Assembly: GCA_002632325.1 (NCBI GenBank)
Contig: NSJK01000006.1
Coordinates: 62,001-126,000 of the forward strand
Source of the DNA: Lysobacterales bacterium
GTDB lineage: Bacteria > Pseudomonadota > Gammaproteobacteria > Xanthomonadales > Rhodanobacteraceae
Direction: 5' to 3'
Length of the DNA: 64,000 bases
In this document: positions 39,788-49,152 of the stretch, one piece after another
Layout: each line of letters begins with the position of its first letter
Position numbering within the stretch: position 1 is the stretch's first letter
The notes under the pieces: generated by a model
The model's input: only the letters and a program-made list of their open reading frames with translations
Databases searched by the model: none
Told to the model about the DNA's origin: nothing
Translations under genes and position numbers: made by a program

Positions 39788-40687
39788 GTGAGGATCCTGC
39801 TGCTTGGCGCCAACGGTCAGGTCGGCCATGAGCTGCTCGCCGCGCTCGCGCCGCTGGGCGAGGTCATCGCCGCGACCCGCAGTGGCGAGCTCGAATCAGG
39901 CGCGCCCTGCCTGCGAGCCGATCTGGCCGACGCCGCAAGTCTGCGCGTCGCGCTCGATGGCGCGCGTGCCGACCTCATCGTCAATGCCGCTGCCCATACC
40001 GCGGTCGATCGCGCCGAAGACGAGCCGGAACTTGCTGATCGCATCAACCATCGTGCGGTGGCTGAGATCGGTGGTTGGGCCGCGGCGCATGGTGCGCGCG
40101 TGCTGCATTACTCGACCGACTACGTGTTCGATGGCACGCAGTCGCGCGCGTACCGCGAGGACGACGCGACCGCGCCGCTGGGCGTGTACGGGCGCAGCAA
40201 ATTGGCGGGCGAACAGGCGCTGCGCGCGAGCGGTGCCAGTCAGCTGATCCTGCGTACGGCCTGGGTGTATGCAGCGCGCGGGCACAATTTCCTGCGCACG
40301 ATGCTGCGCCTTGCGGGTGAGCGCGAGGAGCTGCGCGTGGTCGCCGACCAGATCGGCGCGCCCACGCCCGCGCACTGGATCGCGCGTGCCAGCGCGCAAG
40401 TGCTGGCGCAATGGCAGGGTGATCCGGGCTTGTACCATCTCGTTGCCGGCGGGCAGGCGAGCTGGCACGACTTCGCCAGTGCGATCATCGCTGGCGCCCA
40501 TGCTCGCGGCCTCATCGCCCATGCGCCGCGCGTGGTGCCGATCACCAGCGCGCAATACCCCACACGCGCGTGCCGCCCGGCCCGTTCCGTGCTCGACTGC
40601 ACAAGGCTCAAGGCTGCATTCGGGCTAGAATTGTCCGATTGGCGGCTTGGTCTGGATGAAGTCCTGGCCGAGCTCGCGCGCCGCTGA
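39788..40687 (+). CDS. rfbD: dTDP-4-dehydrorhamnose reductase
   Basis: A 299-residue NADPH-dependent reductase, final step to dTDP-L-rhamnose. The GTG at 39788 begins VRILLLGANGQVGHEL, the family N-terminus with its GxxGxxG fold. VNAAAHTAVDRAEDEP (about residues 62-77), LHYSTDYVFDGT (about 100) and the catalytic pair in YGRSKLAGE (Tyr-x3-Lys, about 128-132) are typical, as is the C-terminal TRACRPARSVLDCTRL. No good ribosome binding site precedes the GTG. The 174 bases between the propeller gene and this start contain no recognised gene. It is followed after 116 bases by manC, the normal xanthomonad order. Confidence 0.95.
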   Translation: MRILLLGANGQVGHELLAALAPLGEVIAATRSGELESGAPCLRADLADAASLRVALDGARADLIVNAAAHTAVDRAEDEPELADRINHRAVAEIGGWAAAHGARVLHYSTDYVFDGTQSRAYREDDATAPLGVYGRSKLAGEQALRASGASQLILRTAWVYAARGHNFLRTMLRLAGEREELRVVADQIGAPTPAHWIARASAQVLAQWQGDPGLYHLVAGGQASWHDFASAIIAGAHARGLIAHAPRVVPITSAQYPTRACRPARSVLDCTRLKAAFGLELSDWRLGLDEVLAELARR

Positions 40688-40803
40688 TCGGCGGGGCGAA
40701 CGCCATGGTTTCCCCCTGCAGCGAGCCCGGTTTCGGCGGGTTTGCCGTTCGGCCGGCGTGCCGGAACCCGCGCCTGCCGCTTGTCGGTTCCAAGGAGTCA
40801 GTC

Positions 40804-42231
40804 ATGCTCGTACCCGTAATCCTTTCCGGCGGTGCCGGCACGCGGCTGTGGCCGGTGTCGCGCAGCGCCTATCCCAAACCCTTCATGCGCATGGGCGATG
40901 GCCAGTCGCTGCTGCTCAAGACACTCGATCGCGCACTGCGCTGCGCGGGTGGCGGCAGCGTGCTCACCGTGACCGGTCGCGACTACTACTTTCTCACCCG
41001 TGACGAGTACGGCCAGCAGCCGGGCGCGGATCTGGACCGCCTGCCGTTCCTGCTCGAACCGGTCGGGCGCAATACCGCGCCCGCGGTGGTGCTCGCGGCG
41101 CTGCATGCGCGCGAGCAGATTTCACCTGACGCAACCTTGCTGATTCTGCCGGCCGATCACCTGATCCGCGACCTGGATGCCTTCGTTGCCGATGCACGGC
41201 GCGCCGCCGCACTCGCGCAGGATGGCTGGCTCGTCACCTTCGGCATTCGGCCCACGCATCCGGAAACCGGCTTTGGCTACATCCGCATGGGTGATGCGAT
41301 CGCCGGCAAGGAGGGCCGCGCGGTCGCGGCCTTCGTCGAGAAGCCGAACATGCAGACGGCCGAGAGCTATGTCGCCTCGGGTGACTACGTGTGGAACTCG
41401 GGCATGTTCTGTTTTCGCGCCGACACCCTGCTCGAAGTCGCAGCCAAGGTCTGCCCGGATGTGCTCGCGGCGGCGCAAGCTTGTCATGCCCAGGCAAGCG
41501 GCCACGAAAGTCCGGTCGAGTTTTCACGCGAGGCCTTCCTCGCCCAACCCGACATCTCCATCGACTACGCGATCATGGAACGTGCGCCCAAGGTGGCCGT
41601 GGTGCCGGCGAGTTTCGACTGGAGCGACATCGGCTCGTGGAAGGCGATGAGTGATCTCGACAGCGCCGACAGCGACGGCAACCGTGTGCGCGGCGAAGCC
41701 GTGGTGGTGGAAAGCGTCAATTGCTACATCCAGGCCGAGCAGCGCATGGTGGCTGCAGTCGGCGTGAGCGATCTGGTGATCGTCGATACCGGCGACGCGG
41801 TGCTGGTCTCGCACCGCGAGCGTGCGCAGCAGGTCAAGCAGGTGGTCGAGCGCCTGCGCGCGGGCAATCATGCCGCAGCCAGCGTGCACCAGACCGTGCA
41901 TCGGCCCTGGGGCAGCTACACCGTGCTCGAGGACGCCGACGACTGCAAGGTCAAGCGCCTCACCGTCAAGCCCGGTCATGTGCTGTCGCTGCAATTGCAC
42001 CATCGACGCAGCGAACACTGGACCGTGGTCGATGGCGTGGCCAAGGTGCGCATCGGCGAGCGCGAGTTCCTGCTCAACCGCAACGAATCGGCCTACATTC
42101 CGATGGAAACCGTGCACCGGCTGGAAAATCCCACCGACACCGATATCCATCTGATCGAGGTGCAGTGCGGTGACTATTTCGGCGAGGACGACATCGTGCG
42201 CCTCGAGGACCGTTACGGGCGCGTGCGCTGA
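40804..42231 (+). CDS. manC: Mannose-1-phosphate guanylyltransferase / mannose-6-phosphate isomerase
   Basis: A 475-residue bifunctional enzyme (XanB/AlgA/ManC type) supplying GDP-mannose for exopolysaccharide or LPS. The pyrophosphorylase domain opens with ILSGGAGTRLWPVSR (residues 6-20), has FLLEPVGRNTAPAV near 80, VEKPN near 180 and ends near 330; the type II isomerase cupin domain (about 350-475) has HRPWGSY near 365, VKPGHVLSLQLHHRRSEHW with the metal-binding His residues near 390 and a terminal GEDDIVRLEDRYGR. The ATG at 40804 has AAGGAG six bases upstream (40792-40797). It follows rmlD as in the Xanthomonas xanB locus; xanA (phosphoglucomutase) is not here. Confidence 0.96.
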   Translation: MLVPVILSGGAGTRLWPVSRSAYPKPFMRMGDGQSLLLKTLDRALRCAGGGSVLTVTGRDYYFLTRDEYGQQPGADLDRLPFLLEPVGRNTAPAVVLAALHAREQISPDATLLILPADHLIRDLDAFVADARRAAALAQDGWLVTFGIRPTHPETGFGYIRMGDAIAGKEGRAVAAFVEKPNMQTAESYVASGDYVWNSGMFCFRADTLLEVAAKVCPDVLAAAQACHAQASGHESPVEFSREAFLAQPDISIDYAIMERAPKVAVVPASFDWSDIGSWKAMSDLDSADSDGNRVRGEAVVVESVNCYIQAEQRMVAAVGVSDLVIVDTGDAVLVSHRERAQQVKQVVERLRAGNHAAASVHQTVHRPWGSYTVLEDADDCKVKRLTVKPGHVLSLQLHHRRSEHWTVVDGVAKVRIGEREFLLNRNESAYIPMETVHRLENPTDTDIHLIEVQCGDYFGEDDIVRLEDRYGRVR

Positions 42232-42265
42232 CCCTTTTTTGTTCTTTTCGCAGGGAGACGAAGTG

Positions 42266-44269
42266 ATGAAGTGGATTTCCATGGCAATGTGGCTTCTGGC
42301 ATCGGCCTTGCTGCATGCGCAGGCGCCCAAGAGCGAGACACCGGCAGCCGTGCCCGCCGCCGCCACGGGGCCGGTGTCGATCGAGGATTTCGTCAAGCGA
42401 CCCTCATACACCGAAATGGCGGTCTCGCCGAGTGGCAAGTACCTCGCGGTCAAGATGCCGTTCGAGGAAACCACGATCGTCGCGGTGATCGACCGCACCA
42501 CCAATCAACGCACCGCGGCGATCCATGCCTCGGGCGAAAACGTCATTGACGAATTCTGGTGGGTCAACGACACACGACTGGTCGCCTCGGTGGCCGAGAA
42601 GTTCGGCGGCGTCGACAAGCCCCAGCCCAATGGCGAGCTGTACGCGATCAATGCCGACGGCACCGGGTCGGCCCAGTTGTTTGGCTATCGCGCCGCCGGC
42701 GGCAAGACCGGTTCGCGCGTGAAGAGTGGCGGTGAGCAGCGCTACGCCAGTGCCTTCGTGATCGACACGATCCCAGGCAACGACAAGCAGATCCTGGTGC
42801 AGACCTTCGATTGGAAGAACAGCGACAAGGCGCCGCCGAGCGCAGAGTTGCTTGATGTCTATACCGGCAAGACGCGGCGCGTCGCGATCGGCCCGAAGGC
42901 ACAGTCGAGTTTCGTTGCCGACCACAAGGGCCAGGTGCGGCTTGCCAGCGCACCCAATGAAGACCTTGAAGCAGTGATGTATCTGCGCCGCGGCGAAGAC
43001 AGCGACTGGCAGGTCTTCAACGACCCCAAGACCAGCGGCGTGATCATTGCGCCGCTGATGTTCGCGCGCGACAACCAGCACGTCTACGTCACGCTGACGC
43101 GCAAGAACAAGGCCAATGCGATCTACCTGCTCGACCTAGCCACCGGCAAGAAGGAAGCGCTTTACGAAGGCGGTGCCAATCCCGGCGCCCTGCTGCTCAC
43201 GCCAGACAAGCAGGATGCCTATGGCGTGATCACCCAGGACGGCAAAATCGGCATCCATGTGTTCGATCCAAATTCGCAGTGGGGACGTCTTGCACTGTCG
43301 GTGCAGAAGGCGTTTCCGGAGCAGGTGGCGATTTTCGGCGCCTTTGCCAACGATGGCCGCTTCGGCACGGTGCATGTGTTCAGCGATCGCAATCCCGGCG
43401 ATTTCTATCTGTTCGACACCGAGAAGAAGAATGTCGACTACCTTGGCAGCGTCGCCAAGTGGATCGACCCGGAAAAGATGGCGCCGATGCAGCCAATCCG
43501 CTTCAAGGCGCGCGACGGGCTCGAGATCAACGGCTATCTCACCCTGCCGCTCGGCAGCAGCGGCAAGAACCTGCCGCTCATCGTCAATCCGCATGGCGGT
43601 CCGCATGGACCGCGCGATGACTGGGGCTACAACTGGGAAACACAGTTGCTCGCCAGTCGTGGTTACGCGGTGATGCAGGTTAACTTCCGCGGCTCGGGCG
43701 GCTATGGCGCCGACTTCGAGCGTGCCGGCTACATGCAGTGGGGCCGCGCAATGCAGGACGATCTCACCGACGCGACGAACTGGGCCGTCCAGCAGGGTTA
43801 TGCCGATCCCAAGCGCCTGTGCATCTATGGCGCGAGTTATGGCGGCTATGCCGCGCTCGAAGGCGTGGTGCGCGAGCCCGACCTGTACCGCTGTGCGGTC
43901 GGCTATGTCGGCGTCTACGACCTGCCGCGCATGTACAAGGACGGCGACATCCCGCGCAGCCTGTACGGCAAGACCTTCCTCGAGCAGGTGCTTGGCCGCG
44001 ATACCGGCGAGATGCGCGCGCGCTCACCGGCCTGGAATGTCGACAAGATCAAGGCCGCGCTGATGATCGTCGTCGGTGGTCGCGACGAACGCGTGCCGCC
44101 ATCGCAGGGTGAAGCGCTGCGCGATGCGCTGGACAAGCGCAAGTACTCCTATGAATGGCTGTACAAGGACAAGGAAGGTCACGGTTTCTACACCACCGCG
44201 AACAAGCTCGAGCTGTACACGAAGATGCTCGCCTTCTTCGACGCCCACATCGGGACCAAGGCCAAATAG
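42266..44269 (+). CDS. S9-family prolyl-oligopeptidase-like peptidase, exported
   Basis: A 667-residue serine peptidase with a signal peptide (MKWISMAMWLLASALLHAQ). A beta-propeller domain (about residues 35-395, with the tyrosine-free TolB-like strands SPSGKYLAVK) precedes the alpha/beta hydrolase domain. The nucleophile is in YGASYGGYAAL (about 530), the Asp in VVGGRDERVPP (about 612) and the His in DKEGHGFYTT (about 640); NPHGGPHGPRD near 440 is the oxyanion region. Such periplasmic enzymes cut short peptides. It lies 34 bases after manC, preceded by AGGGAGA, and is convergent with the POT transporter gene, with which it could form a peptide-use pair. Confidence 0.9.
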   Translation: MKWISMAMWLLASALLHAQAPKSETPAAVPAAATGPVSIEDFVKRPSYTEMAVSPSGKYLAVKMPFEETTIVAVIDRTTNQRTAAIHASGENVIDEFWWVNDTRLVASVAEKFGGVDKPQPNGELYAINADGTGSAQLFGYRAAGGKTGSRVKSGGEQRYASAFVIDTIPGNDKQILVQTFDWKNSDKAPPSAELLDVYTGKTRRVAIGPKAQSSFVADHKGQVRLASAPNEDLEAVMYLRRGEDSDWQVFNDPKTSGVIIAPLMFARDNQHVYVTLTRKNKANAIYLLDLATGKKEALYEGGANPGALLLTPDKQDAYGVITQDGKIGIHVFDPNSQWGRLALSVQKAFPEQVAIFGAFANDGRFGTVHVFSDRNPGDFYLFDTEKKNVDYLGSVAKWIDPEKMAPMQPIRFKARDGLEINGYLTLPLGSSGKNLPLIVNPHGGPHGPRDDWGYNWETQLLASRGYAVMQVNFRGSGGYGADFERAGYMQWGRAMQDDLTDATNWAVQQGYADPKRLCIYGASYGGYAALEGVVREPDLYRCAVGYVGVYDLPRMYKDGDIPRSLYGKTFLEQVLGRDTGEMRARSPAWNVDKIKAALMIVVGGRDERVPPSQGEALRDALDKRKYSYEWLYKDKEGHGFYTTANKLELYTKMLAFFDAHIGTKAK

Positions 44270-44282
44270 GCAACGCATCGGC

Positions 44283-44309
44283 CGGGCTCCGACCGCAAGG
44301 CGGAGCCCG
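44283..44309. terminator. Hairpin between convergent genes
   Basis: Stem CGGGCTCCG / CGGAGCCCG with a nine-base loop, located between the S9 peptidase stop and the POT transporter stop. No strong T-run follows on either strand, so termination is only probable. Confidence 0.55.
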
Positions 44310-44322
44310 CTGCCGCAGAAAA

Positions 44323-45912
44323 TCATTTCACCCCATGCATCCACCGCCGCAGCAGCGGTGAGAGGGCGAGCACGACGATGCCGCTGCCGATGCCGATCCA
44401 GGCCGAGAACAGGAACAGTTGGTCGTACTTGCTGAGCGCTGCGGCGATGTCGAGGGTGGCGCCCTCGGGGATTTCGATCGCGGAGAGTTTGCCCAGTTGC
44501 GCGGCGAGCACTTCCGAGTAGGAGGTGCCGAGGAACCAACCGCCCATCATCAGGCTGACCACGCGCGGAACCGACAACTGCGTCACCACCGACAGGCCGA
44601 TTGGCGAGAGCAGCATTTCGCCGACTTCGAGCACGAAGTAAGCCAGCACGAACCACCAGATCCCGGTGAGGCCATTGGCTTGTGGATGGCGCGCGCTCCA
44701 TACCAGCACGAGAAACGACAGACCGGCGAAGATGAGGCCGAGCGCCGATTTGACGAGGCTGCCCGGATTGCGGCCGGCGCGCTCCAGTCGCGGCCACAGC
44801 CACGCAAGCGGCGGGGCGAGCACGAGGATGAAGAACGCACCGAGTGAGGTGAGCTGGCTTGCGCTCCAGTCAATGCCGAGCGCCGCATGATTCATCGCAC
44901 GATCTGAAAACAGCACCCACGAGCCGTAGGTCTGCTCGTAGAGCGTGAAAAACACCAGGCACAGTCCGATGAAGGCCAGCACCATGAACATCTGCTCGCG
45001 TTCGACCTTGCTGCAGCGCGTGAACATGAACCAGAGGATCCCGCCGAGCAGGCAGGCGGTGACCAGATGCATTGCCAGCAACACGGGACTGGGTTCGAAC
45101 ACGCCGGGAATGAGCGCAAGGACGATCGAATGCGACTGGATCAATCCCCACACCACTGCCACGCCGCCGATCGCGCCGAGATAGATCAGATGCTCGCGCG
45201 TGAGTGGGCCGAGCACGCGCTCGCGCAGACGCGCGGGCTCGCGTGGTTCGGCGTGACCGCGCAGGTGCTTGCGTCCGAGCGTGAAGTTGGCGAGCCCCGC
45301 GAGCATGCCGATGCCGGCTGCGCCGAAACCCCAACCCCAGCCGTAGGTTTCGCCGAGCCAGCCGCAAAGTACGCCCGATACCGTCGCGCCCAGATTGATG
45401 CCGGCGTAGAAGATGCTGAAGCCCGAGTCGCGGCGTGGATCGTTGTCGCCGTAGAGCTTGCCGACGATCGTCGAGATATTGGGCTTGAGGAAGCCCACGC
45501 CCATGATGATCAGTGCGAGCGACAGATAGAACACCTGCAAGGCCGCAGCGTCGCGCACCACCACGCCATCGACGTAGCGGGCGGGATGGCCTTCGATCGC
45601 CATGCCCAGATGACCGAGCACGAGCAGGATGCCACCGAACACGACCGCCTTGCGCATGCCCAGCCAGCGGTCGGCGATGAGGCCACCGATGACCGGCATC
45701 GCATAGACCAGGCCGCCGTACGCGCCGATGAGGTTGTAGCCGTTGTCGTCGCTGAACAGGTGGTACTTGATGAGGTAGAGCAGGAGCAGCGCCTTCATCC
45801 CGTAGAACGAGAAGCGCTCCCACATCTCGGTGAAGAAGCACACGTACAAGCCCTTGGGATGACCCAGAAACTCATCGCGGGCGGGTGAGGCGAGGGCGGC
45901 AGGCGTGGCCAT
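44323..45912 (-). CDS. POT/PTR2-family proton-dependent oligopeptide transporter
   Basis: A 529-residue inner-membrane transporter of the major facilitator superfamily with about fourteen helices. The family signature appears as CFFTEMWERFSFYGMKALLLLYL (ExxERFxYYG type motif, residues about 26-40) and GAYGGLVYAMPVIGGLIADRWLG (about 62-84), then GVGFLKPNISTIVG (about 145) and GFSIFYAGINLGATVSG (about 165-181). It imports di- and tripeptides with protons. The start at 45912 is the family N-terminus; the frame continues into the repeat array upstream, which is not coding. It is convergent with the S9 peptidase gene. Confidence 0.93.
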   Translation of the reverse strand: MATPAALASPARDEFLGHPKGLYVCFFTEMWERFSFYGMKALLLLYLIKYHLFSDDNGYNLIGAYGGLVYAMPVIGGLIADRWLGMRKAVVFGGILLVLGHLGMAIEGHPARYVDGVVVRDAAALQVFYLSLALIIMGVGFLKPNISTIVGKLYGDNDPRRDSGFSIFYAGINLGATVSGVLCGWLGETYGWGWGFGAAGIGMLAGLANFTLGRKHLRGHAEPREPARLRERVLGPLTREHLIYLGAIGGVAVVWGLIQSHSIVLALIPGVFEPSPVLLAMHLVTACLLGGILWFMFTRCSKVEREQMFMVLAFIGLCLVFFTLYEQTYGSWVLFSDRAMNHAALGIDWSASQLTSLGAFFILVLAPPLAWLWPRLERAGRNPGSLVKSALGLIFAGLSFLVLVWSARHPQANGLTGIWWFVLAYFVLEVGEMLLSPIGLSVVTQLSVPRVVSLMMGGWFLGTSYSEVLAAQLGKLSAIEIPEGATLDIAAALSKYDQLFLFSAWIGIGSGIVVLALSPLLRRWMHGVK

Positions 45913-45963
45913 CGTGTGTGCGGCAAGGCGGAAAGGCCGATTATGCGGCAGCCTTGCGCAGCT

Positions 45964-46800
45964 TCGCGAGTTCATGTAGGAGCGACGGAAGTCGCGACCG
46001 GCGCGCCACATACCCTCGGATGCAACGCAGCCGGGCAGCGCGGCGGTCGGGCCTTCCGGCCCTCCTACGCGCGGGCAAGCGCATCGTCGCGAGTTCATGT
46101 AGGAGCGACGGATTCGCGACCGGCTCATGCACGCAGGAGCGACGGGTTCGCGACCGGCGCCACATACCCTCGGATGCAACGCAGCCGGGCAGCGCGGCGG
46201 TCGGGCCTTCCGGCCCTCCTACGCACAGGCAAGCGCATCGTTGCGAGTTCATGTAGGAGCGACGGTTTCGTGAGCTCATGCATGTAGGAGCGACGGATTC
46301 GCGACCGGCTCATGCACGCAGGAGCGACGGGTTCGCGACCGGCGCGCCACATACCCTCGGATGCAACGCAGCCGGGCAGCGCAGCGGTCGGGCCTTCCGG
46401 CCCTCCTACGCGCAGGCAAGCGCATCGTCGCGAGTTCATGCAGGAGCGACGGATTCGCGACCTTTTCATTCAGGAGCGACGGTTTCGCGAGCTCATGCAT
46501 GTAGGAGCGACGGGTTCGCGACCGGCGCCACATACCCTCGGATGCAACGCAGCCGGGCAGCGCAGCGGTCGGGCCTTCCGACCCTCCTACGCACAGGCAA
46601 GCGCATCGTTGCGAGTTCATGCAGGAGCGACGGGTTCGCGACCTTTTCATTCAGGAGCGACGATTTCGCGAGCTCATGCATGTAGGAGCGACGGAAGTCG
46701 CGACCGGCGCCACATACCCTCGGATGTAACGCAGCCACGCAGCGCAGCGGTCGGGCCTTCCGGCCCTCCTACGCACAGGCAAGCGCATCGTTGCGAGGGT
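45964..46800. repeat. Array of xanthomonad-type hairpin repeats (five composite units)
   Basis: A composite unit of about 120 bases recurs five times, with its ACATACCCTCGG core at 46008, 46162, 46349, 46530 and 46712. Each unit joins a GAGCGACGG...TTCGCGACC element (hairpins of the GCGAC-GGAA-GTCGC type) to GGGCC-TTCC-GGCCC and ends with GGCAAGCGCATCG. Extra short GTAGGAGCGACGG elements fill the gaps. The array is gene-free; open frames across it are repeat artefacts. It separates the divergent POT transporter and the second S9 peptidase gene. Confidence 0.9.
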
Positions 46801-46804
46801 GCAG

Positions 46805-46836
46805 GTCGGCTCAAGCGCCGAAGGCGTGGAGCCGAC
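46805..46836. repeat. GTCGGCTC/GAGCCGAC hairpin
   Basis: Eight-base stem GTCGGCTC (46805-46812) and GAGCCGAC (46829-46836) with a 16-base loop, preceded by GCAG; it resembles the GTAGGTCGG elements at 16180-16247. It lies within the same gene-free stretch, between the hairpin array and the peptidase promoter area. The remaining bases to 46949 show nothing I recognise. Confidence 0.6.
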
Positions 46837-46949
46837 ATTGGCGATGCGCGAGCCTTGAAGCGAGCCAGGCCTGGCGCGCACACGATCGATTTGGCGCCAA
46901 CCGCCTCTGCGCTTACCATCGGCCTTCGCCCATCCCTCCGGAGAGTCCC

Positions 46950-49019
46950 ATGAAGACCGCCCTTGCCCTGGCGTTGGTCGCCGCATTGCCCGCGGCGGCC
47001 TTGGCCGCGCCGCATCCGTTCAACGTGCATGATCTGGTGACGCTGGATCGGGTCAGCGGGCCCGAGCTCTCGCCCGATGGCAAGACCGTCGCCTTTGGCG
47101 TGCGGCAGACCGACTACGAGGCGAACCGTGGTCGCAGCGGGATCTGGACGGTTGCGGTCAGTGGCGGCGAGCCACAGCGGGTGACCGACAAGGCGATCAA
47201 TGCCTCGGGTCCGATCTGGTCGGCCGATGGCAAGTCGTTGTACTTCCTGTCCGCCAAGGACGGCGTGAGCCAGCTCTGGCGCATCGCTGCGCAGGGCGGC
47301 GCGGCGCAGGCGGTGACGTCGTGGGCGCTGGATGTAGGCAGTTTCCGGCTCGCGCCCGATGGCAAGCGTGTGTTGCTGTCGGCCGACATCCTGCCCGCTT
47401 GTGCGAGCGAGGCCGACGCGCTTGCCTGCACCAAGAAGGAACTCGATGAGCGCAAGGCCGACAAGGCCAGCGGCACGGTCTACGACGAACTGTTCATCCG
47501 CCACTGGGACCAGTGGGCCGATGGCCGTCGCTCGCAATTGTTCATCGCCGACTTCGATGCCAACGGCAAGGTCGGTACGCCACGCTTGCTCAGCCGCGGC
47601 ATCGACGGTGACGTGCCGTCCAAGCCCTTCGGTGATGCCAGCGAGTATGCGTTCTCGCCCGACGGCAAGACCGTGTATTTCAATGCGCGTCTGGGTGGCC
47701 CGCATGAGCCGTGGTCGACCAATTTCGACATCTACTCGGTGCCTGCCGATGGTTCGGCCGCGCCGAAGAACCTCACCGCCGGGAATCTCGCGTGGGATGG
47801 TTATCCGCTGGCCTCGCGTGATGGCAAGCGTCTGTACTGGCTGGCGATGAAGCGCCCGGGTTTCGAGGCCGATCGTTTCGGCATCATGGAACTCGATCTG
47901 GCCAAGGGCAGCACGCGCGAAATCGATCCGGGCTGGGATCGCTCGGCCTCGGGTCTGCAGGAATCCTTCGATGGCAAGACGCTCTACACCGCCAGCGACG
48001 ACTGGGGCGAACACGCCTTGTTCGCAGTCGACGTGCGCAGCGGCAAGGCGACCAAGCTCAGCAGCGGTGCCAACGTCTCCGGCTATTCGGTCGGTCGCAA
48101 GCAATTGATCCTCGCGCGGCAGGATCACAAACACCCCACCGATCTGTACGCCACCAACCTCAAGGCCGAACGCGCCACCCAGATCACGCATTTCAACGCC
48201 GATCGTCTGGCCGACATCCGCTTTGGCGATACCGAGTTCTTCACCTTCAAGGGTTACGGCGGCGATACCGTGCAGGGCTATGTGGTCAAGCCGGCGGAGT
48301 ACGTCGAGGGCCGCAAGTACCCGGTGGCCTTCATCGTCCATGGCGGCCCGCAGGGCGCGATGACCAACGATTTCCACTATCGCTGGAATCCGCAGACCTA
48401 TGCCGGCCAGGGCTTTGCCGTGGTCACGATCAACTTCCACGGTTCCACCGGTTATGGTCAGAAGTTCACCGACACGATTTCGGGTGACTGGGGCGGCGCG
48501 CCACTCGAGGATCTCAAGCTCGGCTGGGCCGCGGCGCAGGAAAAGTATTCCTTCCTCGACGGCAACCGCGCCTGCGCGCTTGGCGCGAGCTATGGCGGCT
48601 TCATGATGTACTGGATGGCCGGCGTGTGGAACGAGCCGTGGAAGTGCATCGTCTCGCACGACGGCGTGTTCGACAGCCGCATGATGGCCTATGCGACCGA
48701 GGAGCAGTGGTTCGACACCTGGGAACACGACGGCAAGGCGCAGTGGGAAGCGCCCGAGCTGTACGAGAAGTTCAACCCGGTCAATCATGTCAAGGATTGG
48801 CGCGCGCCGATCCTGATCGTGCACGGCCAGCAGGATTTCCGCATCCCGGTCGAGCAGGGCATCGCCGCCTTCACGGCCGCGCAGGGGCGCAAGGTGCCGA
48901 GCCAGTTCCTGTATTTCCCCGACGAGAACCACTGGGTGCTCAAGCCGCACAACAGCGTGCTCTGGCATGACACCGTCAATGCCTGGCTCAAGCGCTGGAC
49001 CGCGGTGGGCGAGCACTGA
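46950..49019 (+). CDS. S9-family dipeptidyl/acylaminoacyl-peptidase-like enzyme, exported
   Basis: A 689-residue serine peptidase with a clear signal peptide (MKTALALALVAALPAAALA). The propeller domain shows TolB-like strands (LSPDGKTVAFGV, WSADGKSLYFLS, LAPDGKRVLLSA) over residues 35-400. The hydrolase domain has FIVHGGPQGA (oxyanion, about 460), GASYGGFMMYWM with Ser (about 548), VHGQQDFRIPV with Asp (about 625) and FPDENHWVL with His (about 660). It differs from the gene at 42266 and is closer to DPP5-type enzymes by motif. CCGGAGAG upstream is the ribosome binding site. Likely periplasmic peptide turnover. Confidence 0.92.
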   Translation: MKTALALALVAALPAAALAAPHPFNVHDLVTLDRVSGPELSPDGKTVAFGVRQTDYEANRGRSGIWTVAVSGGEPQRVTDKAINASGPIWSADGKSLYFLSAKDGVSQLWRIAAQGGAAQAVTSWALDVGSFRLAPDGKRVLLSADILPACASEADALACTKKELDERKADKASGTVYDELFIRHWDQWADGRRSQLFIADFDANGKVGTPRLLSRGIDGDVPSKPFGDASEYAFSPDGKTVYFNARLGGPHEPWSTNFDIYSVPADGSAAPKNLTAGNLAWDGYPLASRDGKRLYWLAMKRPGFEADRFGIMELDLAKGSTREIDPGWDRSASGLQESFDGKTLYTASDDWGEHALFAVDVRSGKATKLSSGANVSGYSVGRKQLILARQDHKHPTDLYATNLKAERATQITHFNADRLADIRFGDTEFFTFKGYGGDTVQGYVVKPAEYVEGRKYPVAFIVHGGPQGAMTNDFHYRWNPQTYAGQGFAVVTINFHGSTGYGQKFTDTISGDWGGAPLEDLKLGWAAAQEKYSFLDGNRACALGASYGGFMMYWMAGVWNEPWKCIVSHDGVFDSRMMAYATEEQWFDTWEHDGKAQWEAPELYEKFNPVNHVKDWRAPILIVHGQQDFRIPVEQGIAAFTAAQGRKVPSQFLYFPDENHWVLKPHNSVLWHDTVNAWLKRWTAVGEH

Positions 49020-49049
49020 TTCCTGGCACGGAATCTGCTTGACTGGTTT

Positions 49050-49076
49050 GTCGAAAAGCGCCGTGCGCTTTTCGAC
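49050..49076 (+). terminator. Hairpin after the S9 peptidase gene
   Basis: A perfect 12-base stem GTCGAAAAGCGC / GCGCTTTTCGAC with loop CGT starts 31 bases after the stop codon. A run of T is short (ATTTG), so it may need a factor or act as a transcript end protector. Confidence 0.65.
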
Positions 49077-49152
49077 TGATTTGCCGAGGTCGTCGCCAAC
49101 ACCCACCCGTTACCGCGCGGACCGATCGTGCGGTCAAACAAAGGAAGGAACG

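Noticed and set aside
39573..39791. A 72-codon gene overlapping the rmlD start
   Set aside because: No family features and it overlaps the end of the propeller gene; it probably fills junction sequence.
45964..46800. CRISPR array
   Set aside because: The units are 154-187 bases apart, contain hairpins and lack short unique spacers; no cas genes are in view.
45885..46953. Several repetitive open frames (about 110-210 codons) across the hairpin array
   Set aside because: They consist of repeat-derived peptides on both strands and no start or domain is convincing.
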